From assembly GCA_025769875.1 (NCBI GenBank), contig JAGFNK010000091.1, positions 1-64,000 of the forward strand: 64,000 nt of DNA. Direction: 5' to 3'. The stretch is from Russula earlei (taxonomy: Eukaryota > Basidiomycota > Agaricomycetes > Russulales > Russulaceae). Every line of letters begins with the position of its first letter. Within the stretch, counting starts at the first letter, position 1. Made by a program: the position numbers and the translations under genes. The notes beneath the pieces are model-generated. The model was not told the DNA's origin and searched no databases. It worked only from the letters and a program-made list of their open reading frames with translations. Positions 1-12,783 of the stretch are shown one piece after another.

Positions 1-3000
1 CTAAAGGAATATGCCCACAAGACTGGGACTGACCTTACAACCCACCCTCTCAGCTGCCACTCTCCAGGCATGCCACTCTCCCGAAGCCATACTCGATACT
101 CTCCGTGACCAAGCGCATGCATTCGAACAATATCGAATGGAGATTGGAAGGTTCGGCTCATGAGACCGCTCAAGTCGACGATTGATATCCTGCTTGGACT
201 TTCCAATGGCGTCTTCGGCGAGGGTATTGGCCTTGTGAGGCGTGCCAATGCGATACTTTCTATCTATGCGTTATCCAACCTTCTGTCTTCTTGCAGACGT
301 TCCCACCAGCGAAGGCAATATTTGCCGGTGTGGGCCTACTACTCGCAGTGCGTCTCTTTCTCTTGGTCCGTTCTATCTAGCAGTACTGACGTTCAAGTGT
401 TCCAGGCAGCCAAAGGAGTAAGCTCGAGCTATGACGCCCTCGTGGATCTCTTTGAGTATTTTGAACACTACCTTTGTCGACTCAATATATTCACCGAGGT
501 CCCCTTCGCCGTCGGAGAGATATTGGTGAACATCATGGTTGAATTAATTGGTGTGCTCGCTCTGGCAACGCAGCAAATAAAGCAAGGGCGATTCAGTGCG
601 TATTCCCTCGCTGATACTTTACCCTATAGCTAAGCATGACAAAGGGAAATTCGCAAAGAAGTTTCTAGGAGATAACGATATCGAGGCGGTCCTGCAGAGG
701 CTAGACAGACTTACGATGGAGGAGTCTCGGATGACTGCCGCTCAGACCATGCAAGTCGTACACAGCCTATTCAATAATATGAAGACGGTCATGGACGGTA
801 AGCAATTCCAGTCTTATACCTCTTTCATACCATACTGAATATTTGCTGATTTAGATGGAAAAGCATCAACAGATAACATGCAAATGGCTCTCGGTATGTT
901 TTTCTTATGAAGGCAAGAGCTCTGTGGCTGATCACGAGTGCACCACCATGCTAGTTACGATGCAAGAAATAGTGGAAGGTCTGAATAAAATCAAACGTTT
1001 GTTATGTCCTGCTGTCGTCAGGACTGAAACCAGGCTAAATCTACCTCAGGTGGCCAACTTCAAGAAAAGGTCCACAAGTGGCTTGCTCCCCCAGACTCTT
1101 CGATTAACCATAACAATGCCCGTGAAACTCATCACTCTGAGACCGCTACGTGGTTCATTCAAAGCGCCGTATACAACGAATGGAAGACGACAGGTTCAGT
1201 TTTATGGATCCACGGTAAACGTATGGGCTTCCTGAATTCCCCCCTATTGTTGTTACTGATTGACTCTGGATTCGTAGCGGGATCAGGGAAAAGCGTCTTA
1301 TGGTACAAGACTAGTTGATTTTTGTTAACAAAGCTGATATTCTTTACCAGTTCTTCGATCATAAAGGACGTTCAAGGAATATGCGCCACTGGATTGGCAT
1401 CAGCCGCATATCATTACTTCGATTTCAAGGACGTTGGAAAGCAGGATCGTCGTGGCTTGCTCTCCTCCCTCCTGATCCAGCTTTGCACTCGATCCCATCG
1501 TGGCTACGACATCCTCTCAAATTTGCATGCCGCACACGATAATGGCTTACGACAGCCCAGTGATACTGACCTCATCCGGTGCCTCAAGGATGTACTCACA
1601 CTTCCCGGTCAAGGAAAAGTATACATGATAGCGGACGCGCTGGACGAGTGTCCGAATTCATCTGGATTTCCAAAAACTGCCCGAGAAAAGGTGCTGGATC
1701 TCTTGGAAGAACTCGTGGATCTGAACCTTCCGGATCTACGGATTTGTGTTACCAGCCGTCCCAGAGATCGATATCAAAAATGTTGTAGAACCCCTCACAA
1801 CTCACCAGATTACTCTTCACGACGAAAGTGGACAAAGAGAGGACATCCTTGACTACATCAGGGCTGTTGTCCTAACAGACAGAAAGATGCGGAGATGGAG
1901 GTTAGAAGACAAACAGCTCGTTAGTGATACTCTGTCAGCAAAGGCAGATGGCATGTAAGTAATCACGATCCCATAGCGACGTCACTGGAGTCATTGATGT
2001 AACGACGCAGGTTTCGATGGGTTGTTTGTCAACTGGATATGTTGCGCCAGTGTTTTCCTGCAAGTCTCCGGGAGGCTCTCGAGGAATTACCTGCAACACT
2101 GGATGAAACATATGAACGGATTCTGTCAAACATCGAAAAGGGAAAGCGAAGATTCGCTCATAGGTTGTTTGAATGTCTTGCGGTATCTGTTCGCCCTCTT
2201 CGTGTCGAAGAGCTCGCAGAGGTCCTTGCTATGCGTTTTGGCTCCCCAAATGTTCCCGATTATCATGTCGATTGGCGGATAGAGAACCCCTATGAAGCTG
2301 TTCTCTCTGCATGTTCTAGTCTTATTGACATCACCAACGTCGATGGATTACGAATCGTGCAGTTCTCGCACTTCTCCGTCAAGGAGTTTCTGACATCAGA
2401 CCGCATTACAGAGGCAGAAACGAACGTCTCCCAATATCACATTGATTCCATGTCTGCACATACGATTCTTGCGCAGGCATCTCTCAGCATTCTATTTCAT
2501 CTCGGCGATCGGGTCGACAAAAAGACGATCGAGGACTTACCATTTGCTGTCTACGCCGCGCAGCACTGGGTGGATCATTGCCAATTCGAGGGCGTATTTT
2601 CAAGGATCCAGGACTCAGTGACGCGTCTATTTGACGTAGACAATCCATCGTTTGTAACATGGACTTGGATTTACGACATCGATTATCCTCTTAAAACCCA
2701 CATGTTCACATCGTACCCGACGAGGCCAGAATCAACCCCGCTATACTACGCGATCCTCTGTGGATTCCGTGGCGTTGTTGAGCACTTGATCGCCACCCGT
2801 CCTGAAGACATTAATAAAGTGGGAGGCTACCATACCACCGCATTGCGCGCTGCGCTTGCGAAAGAAGATTTCGAGATCGCGTCGCTACTGATTGAAAACG
2901 GAGCGGACGTGGAAATCTTGGACAGGTTTGGATCGAGAGCATTGCACCTGGCATCAAGATACGGACGTCGCGATATCGTGGTGTTCTTGCTTGAACACCA

Positions 3001-4561
3001 TGCAGACGTGAACGCGGACACAGAGGACTCGCAGGGAGACACCCCCTTGTTGATTTCATCATTGGTGGGTGAAGTCAACATTGCAAGGATACTTCTGCAG
3101 CACGGAGCCGTTGTGGACGCCTGTAATAACGGAAGATGGACTCCATTATTCGCTGCGTCACGATATGGACACCTGGAAATCGCGCGGTTATTGATCCGGA
3201 GTGGCGCAGCAGTCGACCATCGTGAAAATGATGATTGGGCTCCATTATTCGTTGCGTCACGATATGGACATCTGGACGTCGTGCGGCTATTGATCCAGAG
3301 TGGTGCAGCTGTCGACTCCCGTCAAATCGATGGTTGGACTCCATTATACGCTGCGTCGCGATACGGACATCTGGACGTCGTGCGGCTATTGATCCAGAGT
3401 GGCGCAGCTGTCGACCATCGTGAAAACCACGGATTGACTCCGTTGTTCGAAGCGTCATGCGATGGACATCTGGACGTCGTGCGGCTATTGCTCCAGAGTG
3501 GTGCAGCTATCGACGCCCGTCAAAATGATGGCCGGACTCCACTACATGTAGCATCACGAACTCAACATATCGATATTATCCAAGAATTACTCCACCAGAA
3601 TGCCAGTGTAAATGCACAGGCAGCCGACCTCTCGACTCCACTGCATATCGCATCAGCTGAGGGTCATCTCAGCATCGTAGAGTTGTTGATCCAGTCAAGT
3701 GCAGAAATCGATAAGAAGACCATGGCAGATGAAACTCCATTGATTCTAGTTTCCGGTGTTGGCCATCTTGAGATCGCGCGACTACTCCTCCAAAACTGCT
3801 CGAACCCGCATGCCCAAGATAACTCTGGGTGGACTCCTTTGCACAAGGCCGCCCACCATGGGCATCTCGACATCGTAAAACTTTTATTCGAGTCAGGGGT
3901 GGATCTCCACGCGAGAAACGGAGACGATAGGACACCCTTAGACATTGCGTCTGAAAACAGGAAGTGGGAGGTCGCAAGTTTCCTGGCCGCATGCATAGGA
4001 GTGGATTGGGATGAAATCGATCCAGCATCTGAGAACTCGCTTCCAGATGTTGTGCCGTCATTACCTGTAAACGATGTGGACATCCAAACAACTTCGCTGC
4101 ATACCGCATCTGAAGAGGGGAATGTTGATGCCGTACAGTGGCTACTTGACCACGGGGCAAATGTGAACGAACGCAACGAAGACCAGGAGAGTCCGTTATG
4201 TGTGGCATCATCAAAGGGAAAACTTGAGGTCGCGAAGGTGTTAATCAACAGTGGCGCGGACGCGGATTCCCGGAGCAAGTATGGGTGGACTCCGTTGCAT
4301 AATGCATTGCAATACGGACATCTAGACATTGCGCGGTTGTTGATTGACCACGACGCCAATGTGAACTCAAAGGAGCAGAATGGCTGGTCTCCGTTACATT
4401 TGGCGTCGGCGAATGGTTTCGTCGAGCTGGTCCAGCTACTGCTCGAACGGGGAGCGGACATAGAAACGAGAAATATCGAAGGCCGGACTGCGTCTGACGA
4501 GGCCTTACGGTTCGGACAGTCGATGATCCCACCGTTATTGTCTCAGCGCGCCTTGCGTTGA
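1..4561 (+). pseudogene. NLR-like STAND gene, copy A (Goodbye-NACHT-ankyrin), 5' end outside window, frame-broken
   Basis: This is a near-identical partner of the intact gene at 31338-36354. Base 1 aligns with about 31401 there, so roughly the first 21 codons lie outside the window. Compared with the intact copy there is an extra base at about 52, a missing base at about 136 (together they scramble about 28 codons of the Goodbye domain) and an extra T at about 1759. The last one shifts frame after the NACHT motif CVTSRP and ends that frame at 1852. The intron positions are otherwise conserved. The downstream part, from about 2011 to 4561, is fully open: winged-helix-like segment (DETYERIL) followed by about 17 ankyrin repeats. 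Family knowledge: fungal STAND/NLR proteins are thought to act in non-self recognition or programmed cell death. It could be a recent pseudogene, or a functional gene with sequencing indels. Confidence 0.85.
3137..3532 (+). repeat. Four tandem 99-bp ankyrin units, copy A
   Basis: Four exact-length 99-bp units each encode a 33-residue ankyrin repeat starting at W/L-x-PL and carrying GHLDVVRLLIQSGAAVD-type cores. The equivalent array in the intact copy has eight units, so the two genes differ by a whole number of units. Confidence 0.85.
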
Positions 4562-4794
4562 AGGTAAGTGGTTGGTATTAGCTGGATACCTTCATTTAGA
4601 GTACAATGAACCAGAACAGCCACGAGCTATACTTTGCGAACAAGGGCTCGGAAGACCTTACACAATACGAAAGTCATTATTCACCGCTGCTTCCTATCAG
4701 TACGGCTGGGAAGGACTTCGAACATCCAGGCCAGGTGTAAAGTTATTGTCGTTTTCACGTGACCTTGCACTTGCCATTTTTGGATGTCATTTTG

Positions 4795-5385
4795 AGTGCA
4801 AACATAAAACTGCTATATCTCAACAGTTTCTCAACAGATTGCCTTGAAACTTTGACAGTAGAACCTTATATGTTGTATCTAGGTGCAGCTAAAATATGGG
4901 AGCCTAATATCTAGTTCTTGAAATGTCAATTTTTGGGTGGTGACATGAGTGCAAAACTTTGAACTGCCATATCTCAACTGTTTCTGAACCAATTGACTTG
5001 AAACTTCGACAGTGGGATCCCATGTACTGTATCTAGGTGAAGCCCAAGAGTTGGGGTTTGATTCTTAGTTTTTGGAGTTTCGGTTTTTGGGTGTGATCTG
5101 AGTTTGAAATTTTGATCTGCCATATCTCAACCATTTCTCAATAGATTGCCTTGAAATGTGGACAGTGGGACCTTATATACTGTATCTAGGTGCAGCGAAA
5201 ATATGGGAACCTAATATTCAGTTTTTGAAGTTTCGATTTTTGGGTGCCGAGCTGCGTGCAAAATTTCATACTGCCATGTCTCAACCATTTCTCAATGGAT
5301 TGTCTTGAAACTTGGACAGTGGAACCTCATGTACTGTAGCTAGATGTTTCACTCATTGGATGTTCACGTTTTGGGGTGCCAACCC
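4795..5385 (+). repeat. Four diverged ~150-bp tandem subterminal repeats (left arm)
   Basis: Four units starting near 4795, 4950, 5100 and 5253 share the order: GAGTGCAAA, TGCCATATCTCAAC, a TTGAAAC..GACAGTG block, CTGTATCTAGGTG and TTTTTGGGTG. The mirrored set lies at about 7960-8540 in the right arm. Subterminal repeats of this kind are usual transposase-binding arrays in large DNA elements; that role is inferred. Confidence 0.7.
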
Positions 5386-5790
5386 CAAGCATGATAATAT
5401 TACATTATCCCTACAGCTGAATCCATCCATGATATGATATGACTATTACAACTGTTCTGCGTGAGAAGGGCACACTTAAGTTCATGGGGCTGGACAAGGA
5501 CTGAGGGAAGAGTGAAAGAGACAAAATTGAAATGATGACACGAGGCGTGCGTCGAGGCAGCAATAGGCATCGGCACGGGTACATGTGCGTGTAGCTTCTT
5601 CAGTGAGTCTTCAGCCTCGCGCGCATGTGATCTCATCATCGCAAAGGGGGGTGTGCATGTTCTGAGGTGTTTCCATGTGTTGGAATGCAGGCACAGTGCG
5701 GGGAAGCAGGAGGGAGGAGTGTGCTTGTGTCATGTGTCAAATGTGTTGTCGCGACGTGGTGTTGCCAGGCGTTGGCCGTGTTGCTGATAT

Positions 5791-5824
5791 TGCTGCTGCT
5801 GCTGCTGCTGCTGTTGTTGTTGTT
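5791..5824 (+). repeat. Trinucleotide tract (GCT)7(GTT)4 inside the foldback arm
   Basis: The left arm has seven GCT and four GTT units. The complementary tract in the right arm at about 7510-7540 has (CAA)4(CAG)5. The arms have therefore changed length independently since insertion. Confidence 0.8.
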
Positions 5825-8587
5825 GATCCTGGTGCTGCTGTCATGGCAGAGGCTGAGGCATGGTCGTTTGAGGCGATGGCGTTATGGAAAGGCGTGAGCG
5901 TCTGAGGGGGTGACTTGCCTGTTGCTTGTGCTGTCATCTTGTGGGCACGGCAACAAGGTCTTCGCCACTGCAGGTGATGGCAGCGCTCGTGGGTGAGGTT
6001 GTATGTATGGATGGGGATGCAGTGGAAGGGGAGGAGTGGTGCAGTGTGGTGCTTGCATCGGTGACTTCTCCTGTGGCGACATCGTGGTGGCGGCTGGTAA
6101 TCTTTCTGTGGGGCAGCGTCGAGGTAATGATGGGTGATGCTGGACGTGTGGGAACCACAGGGACGATGGGAGTGGGCAATGTGAAGGTGTGACATTTTGG
6201 CAACCATACCCGCTGTTACAGGGCAGGGTGGGGAACGCAGCGGCGTGGGTTTTGCCTGGAGTCACATAGAAGCGCGGCTGTGTGCGTGCATATGTTGGGC
6301 AGCAGAGAGGTGATGTCGTGCCAGGTGGGAGAGCAGGTAAACATGTGCATGCACTGAGGGAGTCCAGGGGGCATGATCCATTCGTTGTGAAGGGAAGTAG
6401 GATGTTCACATCCTCAGAAAGCGCTGAAGAGTGTCCTGCTGGTGAGAAGGGACGAGCTATAAGAAAAGCACCAGGAGACCTATGTAGGAATAAGTTGGAT
6501 TGCTTGTCTCTCTCTTGTTTTCCTATCTGTAGTCTCATATTCGCAATTGCAGTTCCGGATTTTCACTTGTGCATGCTAGCACTTGGAGTGCTTACTTGCA
6601 CATTCTCACGCTATTTAAATCTACGTATTGCTTATCCAAGTGGTGGTGACATCATGCGTGTACCTTTGGCTGATCCCACCCAGTCAGTATCACCCAGGTC
6701 TCTCCTGGAGGCAACCGCAACAGGAAGCAGGATGATTTGTATCAAATGATGGCAATCTGGGAGACCTTTGAAGAGACAGGTCTACGTCTTGCATCCTCAA
6801 CATCGGAGTCCAAGGCACCTCTGAGCAACGTCGCTCTGGACATGTCACACTTGTCCCTTCTCACTGGCAGGACACTCTTCGGTGCTTTCTGAGGATGTGA
6901 ACATCCTACTTCCCTTCACAACGAATGGATCACGCCCCCTGGACCCCCTCGGTGCATGTGTGCATTTACCCGCTCTCCCACCTGGCATGACATCACCTCT
7001 CTGCTGCCCAACATATGCACGCACACAGCCACGCTTCTATGCGACTCCAGGCAAAACCCACGCCGCCACGTTCCCCACCCTGCCCTGTAACAGCGGGTAT
7101 GGTTGCTGAAATGTCATGCCTTCACATCACCCACTCCCATCGTCCCTGCAGTTCCCGCACGTCCAGCATTGCCCATCATTACCTCAACGCTGCCCCGCAG
7201 AAAGATCACCAGCCACCACCACGATGTCGCCACAGGAGAAGTCACCAATGCAAGCACCACACCGCACCACTCCTCCCCTTCCACCACATCCCCATCCATA
7301 TGTACAACCTCAACCACGAGCGCTGCCATCACCTGCAGTGGCAAAGACCTCATCGCTGTGCCCACAAGATGACAGCATGAGCAACAGGCAAGTCACCCCC
7401 TCAGACGCTCACGCCTTTCCATAACGCCATCACCTACGCCCTTGCCTCTCGCCACCCCATTCCCTCAAATGACCATGCCTCAGCCTCTGCCATGACAGCA
7501 GCACCAGGATCAACAACAACAACAGCAGCAGCAGCAGCAATATCAGCAACATGGCCAACGCCTGGCAACACCATGTCGCGACAACACATTTGACACACGA
7601 CACAAGCACACTCCTCCCTCCTGCTTCCCCGCACTGTGCCCACGTTCCAACACATGGAAACACCTCAGAACATGCACACCCCCCTTTGCAACAATGAGAT
7701 CACGCGCACGCGAGGCTGAAGACTCACTGAAGAAGCTACATGCACATGTACCCATGCCGATGCCTATTGCTGCCTTGACACATGCCTTGCATCATCATTT
7801 CAATTTTGTCTCTTTCACTCTTCCCTCAGTCCTTGTCCAGCCCCATGAACTTAAGTGTGCCCTTCTCGCACAGTACAGTTGTAATAGTCATATCATATCA
7901 TGGATGGATTCAGCTGTAGGGATAATGTAATATTATCATGCTTGGGGTTGGCACCCCAAAACATGAACATCCAACAAGTGAAACATCTAGCTACAGTACA
8001 TGAGGTTCCACTGTCCAAGTTTCAAGACAATCCATTGAGAAATGGTTGAGACATGGCAGTATGAAATTTTGCACGCAGCTCGGCACCCAAAAATCGAAAC
8101 TTCAAAAACTGAATATTAGGCTCCCATATTTTCGCTGCACCTAGATACAGTATATAAGGTCCCACTGTCCACATTTCAAGGCAATCTATTGAGAAATGGT
8201 TGAGATATGGCAGATTGAGATTTCAAACTCAGATCACACCCAAAAACTGAAACTTCAAAAACTAAGAATCAGACCCCAACTCTTGGGCTGCACCTAGATA
8301 CAGTACATGGGATCCCACTGTCAAAGTTTCAAGTCAATCGGTTCAGAAACAGTTGAGATATGGCAGTTCAAAGTTTTGCACTCATGTCACCACCCGAAAA
8401 TCAACATTTCAAGAACTAAATATTAGGCTCCCATATTTTAGCTGCACCTAGATACAATATATAAGGTTCTACTGTCAAAGTTTCAAGGCAATCTGTTGAG
8501 AAACTGTTGAGATATAGCAGTTTTATGTTTGCACTCGAAATGACATCCAAAAATGGCAAGTGCAAGGTCACATGAAAATGACAATAA

Positions 8588-8720
8588 ATCCCATCCTCGC
8601 TTCTCTAGATTAGTTTCATGTACTGGTGTAACTCGATGTCCACTCTGCTATGTGCCATTCCTCCCTTTACGCACTGAATCAAATATGACACATATGTGGA
8701 TACGTTTGATGGTGTCCACT
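8588..8720 (+). repeat. 3' flank of the NLR segmental duplication, continued after the foldback element
   Basis: This stretch matches about 36548-36681 behind the other NLR copy (shared CTCGATGTCCACTCTGC-like and TTGATGGTGT blocks). The match ends near 8720, giving the right edge of the duplicated segment in copy A. Confidence 0.75.
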
Positions 8721-9588
8721 GCAGATACTGTGGGTGATCAGGAACTCGGCAGTTGATCATGATCTTGGTTGTAAAGAAGTAGGGGGAAAGCCTGAGGGCA
8801 TGGCAATCAGCATGCAGGAACACAGATCGGAGGTGGCACATGGGAGGCGTTTTCGGGGAAACAATATGTGGAAATGCCCTATTTTTGTTGGCTCTTTTGA
8901 GCCTCTCTAAATACATTTCTTGTGTGTAGGCTGTTTGTAAATGCGTATCATAGGTTGCTAAGACAATACCAAAATATCTGAGACAATCTTCACCTCTGTG
9001 GCCTTTGGCTGAGGCATCAAGCTTGCATCTCATGAGCTCCACTGTGTCCTTGAGACACTCTTGCTTGTAATTAAGGATGTGAGGTAGTTGGGGAGTACAT
9101 TAAGTTTTTAGCCTTTTTGCTTTGTGTGATCTGTGGCTTCCAAGCCTGCTGCGTGATCAAGTCCACCTGTCAACTGAGTAAAGTCCCCCCATGAAGGGAG
9201 GTTTCCAAAAAATTGATTTTTGGTCCTTTCAGATCTGAGAGGCATAGCACATCATGCCACAAAGGCACTTCACACATCATGGCCTCTGGTGGAGTGAAAT
9301 CCACCACTTGGTGGTCACAAATGTTGCTGGAGCTATAGAAACATAACTCAGTCTTCTGTATAAAAGACTGTACTGTAATGAACTTTGGCATTGTTTGCAT
9401 ATCACATGGTTGCATCCCAACCTGCTGGGTAAATAGTGTATGGCCAATAGCCATGATGGTACAGCACGCACTCCTAGAATATGTGCACCCATGGGTCAGA
9501 CATAGGATAATGGCAGACTTGTAAATCAGAATCAGATTGTATTGTATTGCAAGTGTGATACGTTGCTCATTGGCATGACCTCTATGAG
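8721..9588. other. Unrecognised decayed stretch before the Ty3 nest
   Basis: There is no clear gene. On the minus strand two short open stretches (9042-8605, 145 aa; 9454-9170, 94 aa) look weakly protein-like, and stop codons interrupt the reading between them. They may be remains of one decayed coding sequence. No domain is recognised. Confidence 0.35.
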
Positions 9589-10178
9589 TGTCATGAATTA
9601 CCCCCTTATCAGTTTGTCTCTAACCTTTTTTTATTATTCTTCTCTGTCACCCTCATCCCCTTGGTTACCATCTCACCCCTTGATGTTGATGGTCCCTTAT
9701 TGTTTCACCTGTTGTGTTTCACCTATTGTTTGAGCCCCTTTTGCTATTGGGTCACCTTTATCTATTGTTCCGCATATAGTACTGTACAGCCTCACTACAT
9801 ACAGTACTTAAGCACCTGTAGAAGCTGGGGAATGCCCCAAGCTTAGCTTTGTCCCATTTCCTGTTGCATCCCTTGCCCTGTACAATGTCTCAATCACAAC
9901 TTGCTTGTGCTGGCCTATACTCTGCTTGACCTGAGCACACCTCAAGGAACCCTTGTGTTCCTCTTCCTTCTCTGCCTCTCCCTCATTGTCTTCCTCTTCT
10001 GTGAAACTAGAAGATTGACTCTGTCTGTGGACTGAGTCATTGTCTGACTCAGCCTTGAGATGCTAAACCTTGATCTGGTCTCCTTGAGCCGGCCCCATTG
10101 AACCCCTTGAACCAAGTCACAGGGACTTGGCCCCACTGAACCTTGAGCTAACGCTCTTATGGCCACAATGCCATAACA
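9589..10178 (+). repeat. 5' LTR of the decayed G2 element
   Basis: It starts TGTCATGAATTACCCCC and ends CCATAACA. It aligns along its whole length with the reverse complement of the G2 LTR at 23405-24830 once the solo LTR nested there is removed (about 590 bp each). It contains a TATA-like ACAGTACTTAAGCACC segment. Confidence 0.8.
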
Positions 10179-11703
10179 CAAGCTAAGCTTCTTAACTCCA
10201 TTCTGGAGATCAACCTTGAATTACCACCAACCCGTTGGATCTGCGTCCAACCTAGACCCTCCCCAGACCTCCCCCAACATGTTGTAGGAACTGCCACTTG
10301 GGACAGCTTCCACACCTTCCTCTGCTATGTCACCACTGAAAAAATGAAGAACTACCTGTTGAATTTATCAACAACCATTGGTTTGAGCTACAACTCAGAA
10401 GAGGACAACTCTACACTCACCAAGACCTAGAACTCATCAGAAACAGCCTTAGACTGGGCTACTGGAGGAAAAATGACCCTCACTACAAACCACCATCAGA
10501 ATCAGAAGCCTCTTCTACAGAAGGCAACCCCCCTGAACCACAGAACACTGTTGAAACTCAGACACCTTTCGAATCCCCTGGTTTAGAACCAGAAGACATC
10601 CCTGAAAACCAGGAACCTATTGAAACCTTAGAACTTGAAACACAGAACCTCCCCAAACCCATTATGGCAGCCCAACCCAAAGCTGCTGTACAACCACCCC
10701 AAGCTGCTGCTCGGGCCCCTCAGATGGCTGCTCAAGTCCCCCCAGTCATTGCTCCACCTCCACAGGCAGCCACCCCAGTGCCACAAGGTACAATGGGTCC
10801 CTCAGTGGCAAAGAACCCTCAGCATTTATGGGAGAAAGAAACAAAACAAAATGCTTCATCATGGAGTTTAACTTGTACTGGGGCCTTAATGACGACAAGG
10901 CAGTGATGGTTTCCCCTTTCAAATGAACGATGCTAGCCCTCTCCTACATTCAGGGAGAAAAAGTTGAAGGATGGGTCAACTCGCAGGCAACTGCACTCAG
11001 GGAAAAGGTGAACAGGGCCCAAAACCCTATCAACAGGATGGACGAAGCATTATGGAATGACTTCATCATAGACTTCACATTCAAGTTCACCAACACAGCA
11101 GAAAAGGAGGATGCTCAGGCAGCCCTTACTAAACATGAAATGAAAGAGTCCCTGGATGACTACATTTCCACCTTTGAACAACTCTTGGCCAAAACTGGAT
11201 GGCCTGAAACAGATGTAATCGCCATTGAAAGTTTCAAGAATGGACTCAAAAGAGGACTTTACACTGCAATCCTTAATAGGGACACCTGGCCCACCACCCT
11301 CCAAGAATGGAAAGAAGAGGCCAGAAGACAACACTGCCGCTTCATCACCATCAGAGAAAAACTCAAAGGAAGAAAGACCTTCCCCACCACAGAACACAAG
11401 ACCCACCACCCCAACTAAATGCAAGTGGATGCTGCCAAGTCCAACTTCAAGAAACTCACCGAGGAAGAAAGGAAACAACTAGCCAAAGAAGGACACTGCT
11501 TCCGTTGCAGAGAAAAAGGCCACCTCAGCAGGGAATGCCCTAAGAACACAGTTCCTACTGTTTCCAAGGCCCATGCCACCGAACCAACCCCAGAACCGCC
11601 CAAGGAGGAAGAAGCCTCCACTATGGTGGCCTGCATGAAAGCACTACCAGTGGAGGATAGAGCCAAACTCTGGGACCTCATCCTCAAAGAGGATTTTCTC
11701 TAG
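10179..11703 (+). pseudogene. Decayed gag of the G2 element
   Basis: The N-terminal part, around 10370-10500, retains an EFIN..W.EL segment also present in the E1 gag. A Pro/Ala-rich linker follows (10664-10800), then a capsid-like region (10930-11418: MDEALWNDFIIDFTFKF, LDDYISTFEQLL) and a zinc knuckle CFRCREKGHLSREC at about 11500. Stop codons at about 10906 and 11416 and a frame change interrupt it. In the family, this is the nucleic-acid-binding structural polyprotein of the virus-like particle. Confidence 0.8.
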
Positions 11704-11729
11704 GCCAAGGTACAACAGTCGGTACTGAG

Positions 11730-12783
11730 GCCCACATAGATACCATTGTTCAACATAAAGAAAACTCAATGAAAGTTCCTTTTATGATTACAACAAATGG
11801 AAAGACTGGCCAAGCGCTCCTAGACAGCAGAGTGACAGAAAACTTCATCAGCCAAGGAATCATGGGAAAACTACAAATCCTGCTTCGAACCCTCAGAACC
11901 CCCAGACCCATCATCAACGTAGACAGCACCAATAACCAGGGCAGAGCGCTAATTCATTACGCCCACATAGCCATACGACACAGACCCACCACATGACTCC
12001 TCACCTTTTACGTTACAAATTTAGGAGAAGACAGGATGATCCTGGGTTACCCCTTCCTAAAAGTGTTAAACCCCCTTGTTAATTGGAGCACTGGTTGCCT
12101 TAGAAACCACCTAGGGGTCCTTCTCACTCCTCTGTCACCAGCAAACCCACCAAAGATCCAAATCACGCAGATAAGGACAACCATCATTCCCCCTGAATAC
12201 TCACAACACCAGAGAGTCTTCTCAGAGGAAGCAGCCAAATGACTCCTGCCCAGTCGAGGAGAACTCGACTTCAGAATCACCTTGAAACCTGACGCCCCCA
12301 AATTCCTTGATTGTTGAACTTACCCCCTCCCCCTAAAAGAAAAACAAGAACTGTCAAGACAGATACAGGAAGATCTGGCCAAAGGTTTCATCAAGGATGG
12401 CATCTCAGACTTCATATCTCCCATCTTCTTTGTCCAAAAAAAGGATGGTACCGCCCCAAGAATGGTAGTAGACTACCAGAAACTCAACAATGCCACCATC
12501 CTGGATTACCATGCCCTACCAAATATGGAAGAACAATTACACCATCTAAGGGGCAAAACCACCTTCAGCAAATTTGACATTAGGGCCAGTTACAACAACA
12601 TCCTGATTCACCCAGAAAACCAACACAAGGGGGCTTTCAAAACCCAGTTTGGCACTTTTGTTCCTATGGTAATGGGCTTCGGCTTTACCAACACACCGGC
12701 AGCCTTTCAATGAGCAATGAACCACACCCTCAGACCTTGGCTCCTCAAATATCCAGAGAACACCTGTAACTACCTGGACAACG
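11730..12783 (+). pseudogene. Decayed pol, 5' part (protease and RT) of the G2 element
   Basis: The protease core reads LLDSRVTENFIS, so the DSG active-site glycine is lost. RT blocks DYQKLNNATI, FSKFDIRASYNNI and PMVMGFGFTNTPAAFQ are followed by an in-frame stop. The YLDD box reads YLDN at 12770-12783, where E1 is inserted. Stops at 11996 and 12242 and frame changes make it non-functional. Confidence 0.85.

Larger units (their letters stand above)
4743..8587. mobile_element. 3.85-kb foldback (long inverted-repeat) element, no transposase seen
   Basis: The left arm (about 4743-6441) is the reverse complement of the right arm (about 6853-8587), with a loop of about 410 bp between them. The ends read TTATTGTCGTTTTCACGTGACC on the left and the matching complement ending GACAATAA on the right. 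The insertion is supported by an empty site: behind the second NLR copy, around 36530-36550, the flanks that surround this element are joined (GTAAAATTTATTTTGTTAAATCCC region, about 20 bases). No ORF resembling a transposase is visible, so it is probably non-autonomous. The target duplication cannot be resolved because the junction is AT-rich. Arms differ by scattered substitutions and by microsatellite length. The superfamily is not recognised. Confidence 0.85.

Noticed and set aside
5791..5824. Polyglutamine or polyleucine coding tract
   Set aside because: The triplet run lies in the foldback element arm, mirrored in the other arm, with no supported gene.
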